Source: Lysinibacillus sp. OF-1 | GTDB taxonomy: Bacteria; Bacillota; Bacilli; Bacillales_A; Planococcaceae | NCBI RefSeq assembly: GCF_028356935.1 | Contig: NZ_CP102798.1 | Location: 3,100,001-3,164,000 of the forward strand | Direction of reading: 5' to 3' | Length of the DNA stretch: 64,000 bases | Part shown: positions 35,391 to 44,534 of the stretch, one piece after another | Position numbering within the stretch: position 1 is the first letter of the stretch | Layout: each line of letters opens with the position of its first letter | Notes under the pieces: generated by a model | The model's database searches: none | Told to the model about the DNA's origin: nothing | What the model saw: the letters and a program-made list of their open reading frames with translations, nothing else | Made by a program: the position numbers and the translations under genes

Positions 35391-36131
35391 TTATTTCACC
35401 GCACGAATAAAAATGCGTTCGCTTTCATATTCAGGTGCTTCATCCGTAAAATCAGCTGTGATTTCCACATCATGAAAACCAATGGCGCGCAGCCAAGCCA
35501 TATACTGCTCTATTGAGAAAGTACGTTGTAAATGCTCTTCATCAAAACGTTCATATAACTCACTTGCGATATCTCGCACATAAAAGGTCATTTGATGTGT
35601 AACAGAATGCTCGAAATCAGCTGGCGCTGTATGCCATACATAACTAATGTCCCCATCATCATACGTAAACGGTCCGTCTAAAAAAATCTCATTCATCTTA
35701 AATAATGAATGAACATCAAAAAACAGCTGTCCTCCATCACGTAAAGCATGATAAATACGTTCTAATGTTGTATAGACGGCTTGCTCCTCTACAACATAAT
35801 TAAGGGAGTCAATGGTAATCGTCACAACATCTAACGCCTCAAAGCCATCTAATTCGTCCATCGACATACAATATAACGGAGCTTGGTAGCCTGCATCAGC
35901 AAAGCGTTTTGCTGCGATGGACAGCATCTCTTCTGATAAGTCGACTCCGCTGACCTTATAACCAGCATGGGCGAATAACAAGCTAAGCACACCTGTACCA
36001 CAACCAATATCTAAAAGTGTGGGGTATTGGCTGCATGGTGCATGCTGTACAACCCAATCTACATAAAGATTGTAAGGAATATCCGTTTGTAGCTCATCAT
36101 AGACATGGGCAAAGCGTTCGTAACTACTCAC
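35391..36131 (-). CDS. yqeM: Class I SAM-dependent methyltransferase YqeM
   Basis: 246 residues with the SAM-binding motif LLDIGCGTGVLSLLFAHAG and following YKVSGVDLSEEML. The substrate is unknown. Located directly downstream of rsfS (5-bp gap) as in B. subtilis, last gene of the minus-strand run that starts at yqeG. Starts at GTG. Confidence 0.9.
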   Translation of the reverse strand: MSSYERFAHVYDELQTDIPYNLYVDWVVQHAPCSQYPTLLDIGCGTGVLSLLFAHAGYKVSGVDLSEEMLSIAAKRFADAGYQAPLYCMSMDELDGFEALDVVTITIDSLNYVVEEQAVYTTLERIYHALRDGGQLFFDVHSLFKMNEIFLDGPFTYDDGDISYVWHTAPADFEHSVTHQMTFYVRDIASELYERFDEEHLQRTFSIEQYMAWLRAIGFHDVEITADFTDEAPEYESERIFIRAVK

Positions 36132-36136
36132 TTAGC

Positions 36137-36481
36137 TTAGGCCTCTGGCATGTCTAGCTGCGGTGCATCGCCCCATAGACGTTCTAAATTATAATAAGCA
36201 CGCTCATCCTTATGGAATACGTGCGCCACTACATCTCCAAGGTCAACAAGTACCCAACGAGCTGCATCGAAACCTTCGACACGACGAATTTCATAGCCTT
36301 GTTGTTCTGCTATATCCTGTAACTCACGCGCGATTGCTTGCACTTGGCGGTCAGAGTTACCATGGGCGATGATAAAATAATCTGCTAAAAGGGAAATTCC
36401 TTGCATATTTAAAACGACAATATCCTCACCATGTTTGTCGTCAATTGCTTTGTACGCTGCTTGTAATAAAGTTGAAGTCAT
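36137..36481 (-). CDS. rsfS: Ribosomal silencing factor RsfS
   Basis: 114 residues of the Iojap/RsfS family (DIVVLNMQGISLLADYFIIA, GNSDRQVQAIARELQDIAE, FDAARWVLVDLGDVVAHVFH). It binds ribosomal protein uL14 and prevents subunit joining in starvation. The ATG overlaps the yqeK stop by 4 bp. Confidence 0.96.
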   Translation of the reverse strand: MTSTLLQAAYKAIDDKHGEDIVVLNMQGISLLADYFIIAHGNSDRQVQAIARELQDIAEQQGYEIRRVEGFDAARWVLVDLGDVVAHVFHKDERAYYNLERLWGDAPQLDMPEA

Positions 36482-37050
36482 CCTTCACTATCCTCTCTGT
36501 TCATCGTATCGTTATAACATTCTATTGATAAAGGATAAATTGGTTGCTTTGTGTCTATTAAAAATGCCAAAGTATGGCGTACACATGCACTCATCGCCTT
36601 ATCCAAATTTTTTTGCGCCTTCTTTCGCAGACGCTCCACACCATCAAATCGACGGTTTGGCTCAATCATATCTGCGACAAAAATGATTTTTTCTAAACGA
36701 CTCATCCCAACGCGTCCTGTTGTATGGAAACGAATCGCATTTAACAACTCATCGTCTGTGATGCCAAACTCACTTTGCGCTATATAGGCACCGACTGGGC
36801 CGTGGAGTAATTCACTGCCCCAGCCAATTAATTGTGGATCTAAATTTTCATCACGAACGATATTCTCCATCCATTCAATGTCTTCATATTTAGCAATATC
36901 ATGGAGGATTGCTGCTATTTCAGCTTTTTTAACATCCTCGCCATATTTTTGTGCTAAATCGATGGCTGTTTCCATTACACCGATTGTATGAATATAACGT
37001 TTTTCAGGCATTCTTGGCTTAATCGCCGCTAAATACTGTTCGCGTTCCAT
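36478..37050 (-). CDS. yqeK: HD-domain hydrolase YqeK (symmetrical Ap4A hydrolase type)
   Basis: 190 residues with the HD motif AAILHDIAKYED, RYIHTIGVMETAIDLA at the start and LLHGPVGAYIA. YqeK enzymes split diadenosine tetraphosphate symmetrically. The start lies within the 3' end of nadD (32-bp overlap), so the two are coupled. Confidence 0.92.
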   Translation of the reverse strand: MEREQYLAAIKPRMPEKRYIHTIGVMETAIDLAQKYGEDVKKAEIAAILHDIAKYEDIEWMENIVRDENLDPQLIGWGSELLHGPVGAYIAQSEFGITDDELLNAIRFHTTGRVGMSRLEKIIFVADMIEPNRRFDGVERLRKKAQKNLDKAMSACVRHTLAFLIDTKQPIYPLSIECYNDTMNREDSEG

Positions 37051-37609
37051 AAAGACCTTCCTCTCGTATGAACGTCTCTACCGCTTCTGGTAATAAAAAT
37101 GTTACCGTTCCCCCAGTCGCAAGGCGTTCACGAATCAGTGTGGACGATAAATCGATTTGAGGCACTTCCACCATACTTATAGGGTACTCTGTTGTCGCCG
37201 CTGTTCCTGGACGCTTTACTCCGACAAACCGCACGATTTTTACTAAATCATCAATACAATGCCATGTATGTAGCGAATCAATCATATCGCCACCGATGAT
37301 AAAGTAAAATTTCACATCCGGTTCTCTTCTACACAAGGCAGAAAGTGTCTCATAGGAATAGGATACGCCACCCTTCTCAACCTCATACGACTCTACTGAA
37401 AAATAAGGAAATGGACGAATTGCACGCTTCACCATTTCGAGTCGTTCGACATTACTAGCATCAAATCGTGCCTGCTTATGTGGTGGTATAGCATTTGGCA
37501 TAAAACGGATTTCATCAAGCTCTAGCGCATGAAAAACCTCATTAGCCATCATGAGATGCCCTATATGTGGTGGGTTAAATGTGCCACCTAGTAAACCGAC
37601 CTTTTTCAT
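37019..37609 (-). CDS. nadD: Nicotinate-nucleotide adenylyltransferase
   Basis: 196 residues: GLLGGTFNPPHIGHLMMANE nucleotidyltransferase motif with the two His, and the later SSTLIRERLATG ISTLIR-type motif. It converts nicotinate mononucleotide to NaAD in NAD synthesis. In the yhbY-nadD-yqeK-rsfS run. Confidence 0.96.
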   Translation of the reverse strand: MKKVGLLGGTFNPPHIGHLMMANEVFHALELDEIRFMPNAIPPHKQARFDASNVERLEMVKRAIRPFPYFSVESYEVEKGGVSYSYETLSALCRREPDVKFYFIIGGDMIDSLHTWHCIDDLVKIVRFVGVKRPGTAATTEYPISMVEVPQIDLSSTLIRERLATGGTVTFLLPEAVETFIREEGLYGTRTVFSGD

Positions 37610-37618
37610 CGTCTCACC

Positions 37619-37921
37619 TTATTTCGTTGCTTTTGGTAATACAATCTTTTTATGATTGCGTGACTCTTTATATAAAACAACTGTCAGACCGATTAATTGG
37701 ACAAGCTCCGCACGAGCACCTGTTGCCAGTGATTCAGCAACTTCATGTTTGTCCTCTTCACAGTTATCTAAAATACGCACTTTAATCAGTTCACGTACTT
37801 CTAGTGCCTCACGAATTTGCTTTGTCATTTCGTCATTAACTCCACCTTTTCCTACTTGGAAAATAGGTGTTAAATGATGTGCCTCTGCACGTAAAAAACG
37901 TTTCTGTTTACCTGTTAACAT
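37619..37921 (-). CDS. yhbY: CRM-domain RNA-binding protein YhbY (YqeI)
   Basis: 100 residues, one CRM/KH-like domain: LTGKQKRFLRAEAHHLTPIF, QVGKGGVNDEM and the end KIVLPKATK. YhbY-type proteins associate with pre-50S ribosomes. Six bases after aroE, in the same operon. Confidence 0.94.
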   Translation of the reverse strand: MLTGKQKRFLRAEAHHLTPIFQVGKGGVNDEMTKQIREALEVRELIKVRILDNCEEDKHEVAESLATGARAELVQLIGLTVVLYKESRNHKKIVLPKATK

Positions 37922-37926
37922 AAAAA

Positions 37927-38757
37927 TTAGTTTCCTCCTAATTGCGCCTTAAGCTGCGCAATCATTGAATTTGTGTTTGGATAGTTTCCTAACCAGTGTT
38001 CAAAAGCAATGGCTCCTTGATGGACAAACATCCCTAAGCCTGTGACAATCGTTGCTCCTTTTTCTTCAGCCGCTTGTAAAAAAGGCGTCATTAATGGATT
38101 ATACACAATATCCGCAACAATTGCTCCTTTCGCAAGTCGATCTAATGAAAATGGCATAGAAAAATTGCCCGTAGCAAGGCCAGCCGATGTCATTTGCACA
38201 ATAATGCCGAAATCAGCTAATGTTTCTTCTGCTTCTTGTAATGACATCGCACGACCCATATCCATTTCATCAATTATCGCTTGGGCATTTGCCACCGTAC
38301 GATTGGCGATAGTTAAATGGTGATAGCCTTGTTGCTGCATAGCAAAGGCAATACCGCGAGCAGCGCCACCAGCACCAACAAGTAATACAGGCTTGTCCTT
38401 TCGAGATACACCAACGGCTTCTTCTAGTGAGCGAACAAAGCCAATCCCATCTGTATTATAGCCCTTCAGCTTTCCCTCTTTTGTTCGTACGACTGTATTC
38501 ACTGCGCCCATTTTTTGCGCCAGCTCATCTAGCTCATCTAAATATGGAATGATTGCTGTCTTATGAGGAATTGTCACGTTCCAGCCACTCGCCCCTAATG
38601 TTTTCAAACCAGCAACTGCTGATTCTAATTGATCAGAAGGTACATGCAAAGGAATATATGTCGCATCTATTGACATGTCCTCAAACCAAGCATTGTGCAT
38701 GGCCGGTGATTTTGAATGTTCAATTGGATCACCCATAACTGCAAACCATTTCTTCAT
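37927..38757 (-). CDS. aroE: Shikimate dehydrogenase (NADP)
   Basis: 276 residues. DPIEHSKSPAMHNAWF and NVTIPHK (with the catalytic Lys) form the shikimate site; LLVGAGGAARGIAFAMQQQG and the NRTVANAQ loop bind NADP. It reduces 3-dehydroshikimate to shikimate. Embedded between yqeH and yhbY as in B. subtilis. Confidence 0.96.
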   Translation of the reverse strand: MKKWFAVMGDPIEHSKSPAMHNAWFEDMSIDATYIPLHVPSDQLESAVAGLKTLGASGWNVTIPHKTAIIPYLDELDELAQKMGAVNTVVRTKEGKLKGYNTDGIGFVRSLEEAVGVSRKDKPVLLVGAGGAARGIAFAMQQQGYHHLTIANRTVANAQAIIDEMDMGRAMSLQEAEETLADFGIIVQMTSAGLATGNFSMPFSLDRLAKGAIVADIVYNPLMTPFLQAAEEKGATIVTGLGMFVHQGAIAFEHWLGNYPNTNSMIAQLKAQLGGN

Positions 38758-38790
38758 TTTCTAGTCCCTCTCTCTACTACATCCTTCTGT

Positions 38791-39894
38791 TTAGATCAGT
38801 GAAGGACGAATTGAAACTTGTACACCTTTTGGCGCGTAGGCTGCTACGACTACATTAGCATGCTGTACTGTAATCCAGCCCAGGCCAGAAAATACAACGT
38901 CTGTTTTCGCTTCTTTGATGGAAAACTCATGACGTACCAATGGTGGAAGTTGGTCGATAAAATCTGCAGTTGGAGGTGCCAGAAGCTCGCCTTTATGTTC
39001 TGCATATAATGTATCGGCCTTCTCAAGCTTTGTACGGTGAATCGGTAGATCGTTTGCCACATGGATTGTAAAGGCTGAACGCTCTCCCTGGATAAAGTCA
39101 AATCTCGCCAATGCCCCAATAAATAGGGACTGTCCAGGATTTTGCTGGTAGACTTTCGGTTTAATTTCCTTTTTCGGCATAATATATTTTAATTCACTTG
39201 AATCAATATGATGAGCCATTTGATGATGATTAATAATACCAGGCGTATCATATAATGCACTACCATCATCCAGTGGAATGTCAATCATGTCTAAAGTAGT
39301 ACCAGGGAAGTGTGACGTTGTAATGACTTCCCCTTCTCCTGTAGCCTGTTTAATAATACGGTTAATGAATGTAGATTTCCCAACATTTGTACAACCTACA
39401 ACATAGACATTTTGTCCGTTACGGTACTCGTCGATGGCCTCCATTGCTTCCGCCATTCCCTTGCCTTTATGGGCACTGACTAATAGAACATCGATAGGCT
39501 GAAGTCCTAGTGCCTTTGCCTCGCGTTTAAGCCAATTGATTACTTTTTTCGGTTTCACTGATTTTGGTAATAAATCTGCTTTGTTGGCAATCAAAAGAAC
39601 AGGATTCTTCCCTACAAAACGGTGAAGCCCAGGTAGCCAGCTCCCATTGAAATCAAATATATCAACAATTTTTACGATTAAGCCCTGCTGTGTTCCAAGG
39701 CCGTTTAAAATACGTAAAAAGTCGTCATCTGTTAATGACACGGGTTGAATTTCATTGTAATTTTTCAAACGGAAGCAGCGCTGGCAAATGACCACATCCT
39801 TTTCTAATGATGATGGGGGTGCATACCCAACTGCTGTTTTATCTTCTGTTTGAATTGTTGTACCACAGCCAATACAATTTGGCATTTCAATCAT
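38791..39894 (-). CDS. yqeH: Ribosome biogenesis GTPase YqeH
   Basis: About 367 residues. N-terminal zinc finger (CIGCGTTIQ ... VICQRCF), then a circularly permuted GTPase: NKADLLP before GCTNVGKSTFINR and DTPGI. YqeH is needed for 30S assembly. ATG 39894 overlaps the yqeG stop (ATGA) and has GGGAGGAA ahead; the longer reading to 39909 is not needed. Confidence 0.95.
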   Translation of the reverse strand: MIEMPNCIGCGTTIQTEDKTAVGYAPPSSLEKDVVICQRCFRLKNYNEIQPVSLTDDDFLRILNGLGTQQGLIVKIVDIFDFNGSWLPGLHRFVGKNPVLLIANKADLLPKSVKPKKVINWLKREAKALGLQPIDVLLVSAHKGKGMAEAMEAIDEYRNGQNVYVVGCTNVGKSTFINRIIKQATGEGEVITTSHFPGTTLDMIDIPLDDGSALYDTPGIINHHQMAHHIDSSELKYIMPKKEIKPKVYQQNPGQSLFIGALARFDFIQGERSAFTIHVANDLPIHRTKLEKADTLYAEHKGELLAPPTADFIDQLPPLVRHEFSIKEAKTDVVFSGLGWITVQHANVVVAAYAPKGVQVSIRPSLI

Positions 39895-40412
39895 TCTTGT
39901 TCCTCCCAAGTTATTATTCCTTTACGTTTCAAATCATTAAATACTCGACGCTCAATGAAACGATTCAATTTTGTTACCAGCCCATCTGATTGTGCAACAG
40001 GCTTTACTAACACTGTATGCAAGCCTAAACGTTTTGCGCCCATCACATCAGTCAGGAGTTGATCTCCAACCATGACTACTTCATTTGGGCGTAAACCTAG
40101 TTGAATCAGTGCATTATAAAAAGCATTACGAAGTGGTTTTTTTGCCTTGTGAATATACGGGATATCTAATGGCTCAGCAAAATGCTTCACACGCGCTTCA
40201 TTGTTATTCGATGCAATAATAACTCGAATACCTGATTCTTTCATAATACGTAACCAAATAATCAGCTCTTCTGTTGCGTCTGGGCGATCCCATTCAACAA
40301 GCGTATTATCTAAATCCGTAATGATGCCTCTAATCCCTAATTCTTGTAACTTTTCCGGCGTAATTTCAAAAATATTCGTCACAAATTCGTTCGGTAATAA
40401 AAAATTATACAA
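39891..40412 (-). CDS. yqeG: HAD phosphatase YqeG
   Basis: 173 residues, HAD class IIIA: ITDLDNTLVEWD (motif I, nucleophile Asp), IIASNNNEARV and VGDQLLTDVMGA (motif IV). It is related to phosphatidylglycerophosphatase GEP4, but its substrate in Bacilli is not firmly known. Overlaps yqeH by 4 bp and begins the yqeG-yqeM run. Confidence 0.93.
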   Translation of the reverse strand: MYNFLLPNEFVTNIFEITPEKLQELGIRGIITDLDNTLVEWDRPDATEELIIWLRIMKESGIRVIIASNNNEARVKHFAEPLDIPYIHKAKKPLRNAFYNALIQLGLRPNEVVMVGDQLLTDVMGAKRLGLHTVLVKPVAQSDGLVTKLNRFIERRVFNDLKRKGIITWEEQE

Positions 40413-40448
40413 AATAGCGACCCCTAATCTTAACGTATTATTCGACCA

Positions 40449-41231
40449 TTATAGCATATTTGCAAAAGCTTCACCCATTCGAATTGGGCTTCCCTGTACA
40501 ACATTATCCGTAAATTCAACCGTATCCTTTTCAAACAGCATAACCACTGTGGAACCAAATGAAAAATATCCAACTTCCTGACCTTTACGCCATTTCGTTG
40601 TCGTATTCGTAAGCACAATGGAATTAACAAAAGTCGCACCAACTTTAATAAAGGCTACATGCTGTTGATTGGCTGCTTTCAGCTCTGTCACTAAACGATA
40701 ATTATGAGAAATTGGTTTTTTACCGTATGTAAGACCTAGCTGATTCACGGGATAAGATTTCTGACCAAGTGTATATTGTCGTACTACTTCCCCATCTATC
40801 GGACTATGGATACGATGATAATCAGCAGGACTTAAATAAAATACGATAAAATGACCATCTGCATATTGTGCGGCTCTCTCTGTATTACCTAGTAAATCTT
40901 GTAATGCATAGGGCTTACCCTTAACTAGAAATGTCATATCCCATTCAATGCGACCAAAAGATTCCACCTTGGCATCTACTGGGCTAACATAAATCGTTGG
41001 ATTTTTTTCAATAGGTCGAGCTTCTTCTAGAAGTTCTCTTGTGAAAAAATCATGTAAACTTGAAAATTGTTGTTGTTTTTTTGAAACTTCTTCAATGTTA
41101 ATATCGTATAACTTCATGTAGCTTGGAATTATACGTTTACTCCACTTCGCTTTTGCAATTGCCTGCAAAAGATGGGAAGATTGCTTACCATTCGTTAGTT
41201 CTATCAAGCGTTGATATAGTTTTTCTTTCAT
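40449..41231 (-). CDS. psd: Phosphatidylserine decarboxylase proenzyme
   Basis: 260 residues. FIVFYLSPADYHRIHSPIDG and FGSTVVMLFEKDTVEF are conserved; the G-S-T triad is the self-cleavage site that makes the pyruvoyl group. It converts phosphatidylserine to phosphatidylethanolamine at the membrane. Divergent from pssA, which makes its substrate, so the pair forms a phosphatidylethanolamine unit with a shared 94-bp promoter region. Confidence 0.95.
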   Translation of the reverse strand: MKEKLYQRLIELTNGKQSSHLLQAIAKAKWSKRIIPSYMKLYDINIEEVSKKQQQFSSLHDFFTRELLEEARPIEKNPTIYVSPVDAKVESFGRIEWDMTFLVKGKPYALQDLLGNTERAAQYADGHFIVFYLSPADYHRIHSPIDGEVVRQYTLGQKSYPVNQLGLTYGKKPISHNYRLVTELKAANQQHVAFIKVGATFVNSIVLTNTTTKWRKGQEVGYFSFGSTVVMLFEKDTVEFTDNVVQGSPIRMGEAFANML

Positions 41232-41325
41232 ACAGTAAAACCCCTATCCATTAATTTAGACTGTCAATTTTTTCGCATTCGAAGTATAATGGTACAATAT
41301 CTTAAGTGCAAAGGAGTGATCCCCC

Positions 41326-41868
41326 TTGTTTTTTTATCACAAGTTGGTGGATACCACGGTTAAGAAAATGAAATCGCACGCAGCTAACTTCATCACAATT
41401 AGTAATATGTCCTTTGGAGGCGCGGCTATTATGGCCATTTTACATGAATATTATAGCTATAGTGTCTTGTTTATCTTTATTGCAGCCCTTCTTGATCGCT
41501 ACGATGGTAAGGTAGCGAGAGCACTCGGACAAGTGTCTGAGTTAGGTAAACAATTAGATTCTATGAGTGATATTATATCATTTGGTGTGGCACCTGCATT
41601 ATTAATGTATGAAGTTGTTCTAGTTGATTTTGGTTTTGCCGGCATGATGATGGCCGTATTATTTATCGTCTGTGGCGCGATGCGTTTAGCTCGCTTCAAT
41701 ATTAGTGAAGCGAATGGTTATTTCACAGGTTTACCAATTACAGCTGCAGGTACGTTCTTAACTTTAACGTATTTCGCAGCCAATGCGTTCCATCCGGCAT
41801 TTTATCTTTTCCTTTTTCCCATCTTAGCTTTACTCATGATTAGTACATTTACGTTAAAAAAAGTGTAA
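41326..41868 (+). CDS. pssA: CDP-diacylglycerol-serine O-phosphatidyltransferase
   Basis: 180 residues with several membrane helices. The CDP-alcohol phosphatidyltransferase signature is complete from DRYDGKVARALGQVSELGKQ to LDSMSDII (D-G-x2-A-R-x8-G-x3-D-x3-D). It makes phosphatidylserine. A TTG start at 41326 follows AAAGGAGTGATC at a somewhat long distance; the next in-frame candidate would cut the first residues. Divergent partner of psd. Confidence 0.93.
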   Translation: MFFYHKLVDTTVKKMKSHAANFITISNMSFGGAAIMAILHEYYSYSVLFIFIAALLDRYDGKVARALGQVSELGKQLDSMSDIISFGVAPALLMYEVVLVDFGFAGMMMAVLFIVCGAMRLARFNISEANGYFTGLPITAAGTFLTLTYFAANAFHPAFYLFLFPILALLMISTFTLKKV

Positions 41869-41895
41869 CAGCACATTTGCTGTTGCACTTTTTTC
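41857..41895 (+). terminator. Terminator of pssA
   Basis: GTGTAACAGCA - 4 nt - TGCTGTTGCAC followed by TTTTTT; the stop codon is inside the left arm. It also isolates sigK. Confidence 0.9.
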
Positions 41896-41922
41896 ATTTC
41901 CCACAGCTTTTAAACATATACT
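41894..41922 (+). promoter_or_regulatory. Possible sigma-E promoter of sigK
   Basis: TCATTT (41894-41899), 15 nt, CATATACT (41915-41922). The -10 matches the mother-cell sigma-E type, and B. subtilis sigK is transcribed by sigma-E with SpoIIID. Position 32 bp before the start. Confidence 0.5.
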
Positions 41923-41954
41923 GTCGAAAAATGGGGAAAGGATGAAATCATTCA

Positions 41955-42662
41955 ATGAGCGGAATTTTTACATCAATGTTGCAGTTATGGCTTGAAATCC
42001 CTGCGTTGCTTGGCTACTTAAAGGGGCAAACATTCCATAAACCCTTTTCAAAAGAAGAGGAAGCTGCTTGTATTGAACGATTTTTAGGTGGCGATGAGCA
42101 AGCACGTCTTGACTTAATCGAACGCAATATGAGGCTTGTCGCGCACGTCGTAAAAAAATTCCATCCAAAACATGAACAACTAGATGATTATATTTCCATC
42201 GGAACAATCGGTCTAATGAAAGCTGTCGAGAGCTATACCCCTGACAAAAAAACTAGACTTGCCACATATGCAGCCCGTTGTATTGAAAATGAAATTTTAA
42301 TGCATCTGCGCACACAAAAAAAAGTGCAGAAAGACGTATCACTGTTTGAGCCTATTGGGACTGATAAAGATGGTAATGCACTGCAAATTCGTGATTTACT
42401 TCAGTGTGACGAAGAAAGCGCCACAGAAAAACTAGAGCATAAAGAACATGTGGCACAGTTATATCACTATTTGCATATGCTTGATGAACGTGAGCTCGAA
42501 ATTGTGACACTACGCTATGGTTTAAACCAACAGGATGCCCTTACACAAAAGGAAATTGCTGCTCGTTTAAATATCTCACGCAGCTATGTATCTCGCATTG
42601 AAAAGCGAGCACTTATTAAACTCTATCAACTATACAAACGAGACCAAAAGTCTATTGAATAA
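41955..42662 (+). CDS. sigK: RNA polymerase sporulation sigma factor SigK
   Basis: 235 residues in one uninterrupted frame. A hydrophobic N-terminal propeptide (MSGIFTSMLQLWLEIPALLG) precedes region 2 (ERNMRLVAHVVKKFH, YISIGTIGLMKAVESY, TYAARCIENEILMHLR) and region 4 (LTQKEIAARLNISRSYVSRI). SigK directs late mother-cell genes and is processed by SpoIVFB. There is no skin element between the two halves, unlike B. subtilis. It is monocistronic. Confidence 0.95.
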   Translation: MSGIFTSMLQLWLEIPALLGYLKGQTFHKPFSKEEEAACIERFLGGDEQARLDLIERNMRLVAHVVKKFHPKHEQLDDYISIGTIGLMKAVESYTPDKKTRLATYAARCIENEILMHLRTQKKVQKDVSLFEPIGTDKDGNALQIRDLLQCDEESATEKLEHKEHVAQLYHYLHMLDERELEIVTLRYGLNQQDALTQKEIAARLNISRSYVSRIEKRALIKLYQLYKRDQKSIE

Positions 42663-42733
42663 TATATTGTAAAATGGACAGTAGAAAAATTCAATGCATC
42701 ATTGGCGGAAGATGTGCCTATTTCATGGCATAT

Positions 42734-42776
42734 AAAAAGCTCCCCTGCGACATGACTATGTCGCAAAGGAGCTTTC
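42734..42776 (-). terminator. Strong hairpin terminator
   Basis: AAAGCTCCYYTGCGACAT-type arms, complementary over about 17 bp around ACTAT, followed on the minus strand by TTTTTATA. It follows the small gene at 42785-42874 and can also end sigK read-through. Confidence 0.85.
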
Positions 42777-42784
42777 CCGTCATA

Positions 42785-42874
42785 CTAATGCGCTGACTCC
42801 GATAGTTCTGCTGAAATCAACGTGCCTATTAAAGTTGTAATAATGACTACACCCGCTGTTAAAAATAACATCAT
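42785..42874 (-). CDS. Candidate 29-residue membrane protein
   Basis: ATG 42874 has GGGAGG five to six bases ahead. The product MMLFLTAGVVIITTLIGTLI then SAELSESAH is one membrane helix with a short polar tail. A strong terminator follows eight bases after the stop, so it reads as a complete transcription unit in an otherwise empty gap of 329 bp. No homologue is recognised. Confidence 0.5.
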   Translation of the reverse strand: MMLFLTAGVVIITTLIGTLISAELSESAH

Positions 42875-42991
42875 GAATGCCTCCCATTCTATTATGAAGA
42901 GATTTATTACTGTCAGTGTAGCATTTGTCCATTGCTTTAACTGTGATTTTTCTCACAGAATGACACGCACATTTTGACCATTTTGTGTAGT

Positions 42992-43684
42992 TTATAGAGA
43001 GGCAATTGCTTTTAAAACGACTTGTGTAGAATGCTTTGCAGCAACTGGTAAAAACTCATCGAAACTAATATTCGATTCTTTCCCAGCAATATCTGATAAA
43101 GCACGAATGACAACAAAAGGTGTAGCAAATTGATAACATACTTGAGCAACCGCAGCCGCTTCCATTTCTACAGCCTTCATTTGAGGGAAATGACGACGAA
43201 CCGCTTCTACACGTTCAGGATCATTCATAAAAGCATCTCCAGAGCAAATTAAACCGATGCCATACTGATGCTCTCCAACCGCCTTGACGGCCTCCTCAGC
43301 GACTTTCATCAATTTCTCATCTGATTTATAAGCTGCTGGCATCCCAGCCATCTGTCCGATTTCATAGCCAAAAATTGTGACATCTACATCATGGTGGCGA
43401 ACTTCATCAGAAATGACGATAGCGCCTACCTCAAGTGCCTCGTCATATCCACCTGCAGAGCCTGTATTCATAACAACATCCGGCTTAAACTCATGTAAAA
43501 GGATTGTCGTAGACATAGCAGCATTCACCTTGCCAATACCACTTTTTAATAACACAACTTCCTTGCCTTCATAAGTCCCTGTTGTATACTCACTGCCTGC
43601 AATCATTGTACTTTGTGCATCGTTTAATGCTGCTCTTAGAAGCTCTACTTCCTCTTCCATTGCGCCAATTACTGCTATTTTCAT
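42992..43684 (-). CDS. mtnN: 5'-methylthioadenosine/S-adenosylhomocysteine nucleosidase
   Basis: 230 residues: [12 protein letters not shown] at the start, [33 protein letters not shown] and the catalytic Asp in RALSDIAG. It cleaves methylthioadenosine and S-adenosylhomocysteine for methionine salvage. Same strand as yrrS and greA; in B. subtilis a penicillin-binding protein gene (pbpI) sits between yrrS and mtnN, but here it is absent. Confidence 0.96.
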   Translation of the reverse strand: MKIAVIGAMEEEVELLRAALNDAQSTMIAGSEYTTGTYEGKEVVLLKSGIGKVNAAMSTTILLHEFKPDVVMNTGSAGGYDEALEVGAIVISDEVRHHDVDVTIFGYEIGQMAGMPAAYKSDEKLMKVAEEAVKAVGEHQYGIGLICSGDAFMNDPERVEAVRRHFPQMKAVEMEAAAVAQVCYQFATPFVVIRALSDIAGKESNISFDEFLPVAAKHSTQVVLKAIASL

Positions 43685-43743
43685 GTACTGTTACTTCCCT
43701 TCTTTATCAACTCTATTAAAAATAATCAAAAGAGTGATTTTCG

Positions 43744-44403
43744 TCAATAGGCGCCTTCTAATGTGTTAAGTTGCTCCAACTTCACGGGCTTCCATCCTTC
43801 ATTTTCAACCCATTCCATACTGACACGGTACATCTGAGATTTATCATTCGTTGAAACTGTCGCAACGGATGAATTAGGACCACCATTATTTTGCATACGC
43901 CAAATAATCATATTGCTTTGTTCGATGCCTGTCACAGTCGAAACAGTGGCTACCTTCTCAGCCCAGTCTACAGACTTGTCATCATATGAAGAAACATGCT
44001 GACCTGTTTGAGTTGTAGGTGTTGGCTGCCAATTTTTATTCGTGATAACCTTGTCAACAATTGGATTATCCGATGTCGACTCTTCTGGCGTACCTTGCTC
44101 TTCCTGAGATGTATCAGGCTCCGATTCTTCCTCGGAAGTTTTGTCTTCTTCAACAGCGAGATCTTTATCCTGTTCTTTCGCAGGTTCTTTATCTACTTCT
44201 TTTTCGTTATCACCGCTCTTTTCCTCTTGAGCTGGTTCATCTTTCACTGCTTGATCTGCATCATCTTGCCATTTAAACACATAGGTTGCTGTAATAATAA
44301 TAAGTACAACCACAACACCTATTAAAACATTCAATAGTTTATCTAGCTTTTTATTACGAGATGGCTGCAAATGACGACTACTTCGAGTTTGTCGTTCACT
44401 CAT
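43744..44403 (-). CDS. yrrS: YrrS family protein (DUF1510)
   Basis: 219 residues: basic cytoplasmic N-terminus, one membrane segment at about 25-43 (LLNVLIGVVVVLIIITATYV), a low-complexity Glu/Asp/Lys linker (roughly 50-115) and a folded extracellular domain (NWQPTPTTQTGQHVSSYDDK ... MYRVSMEWVENEGWKPVKLE). This is the YrrS/DUF1510 layout. Function unknown. It lies between greA and mtnN as in B. subtilis. Confidence 0.88.
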   Translation of the reverse strand: MSERQTRSSRHLQPSRNKKLDKLLNVLIGVVVVLIIITATYVFKWQDDADQAVKDEPAQEEKSGDNEKEVDKEPAKEQDKDLAVEEDKTSEEESEPDTSQEEQGTPEESTSDNPIVDKVITNKNWQPTPTTQTGQHVSSYDDKSVDWAEKVATVSTVTGIEQSNMIIWRMQNNGGPNSSVATVSTNDKSQMYRVSMEWVENEGWKPVKLEQLNTLEGAY

Positions 44404-44492
44404 AATGTCTCCCCCTCTCTAGCAAATATTCTATCAAGTTCAACAGCTCTTGCAAAATAATTATACTCACTATTTTATTGCCAAAGAATGTT

Positions 44493-44521
44493 AAAAGCAG
44501 TCAGCCTAAGGCTAACTGCTT
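44493..44521 (-). terminator. Terminator of greA
   Basis: AGCAGTTAGCC - TT - GGCTGACTGCTTTT on the minus strand, 14 bp after the greA stop. Confidence 0.8.
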
Positions 44522-44534
44522 GTACACTTACACA

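Noticed and set aside
35174..35410. Open frame through the 42-bp repeat
   Set aside because: Openness results from a repeat period divisible by three; no ribosome site or recognisable protein.
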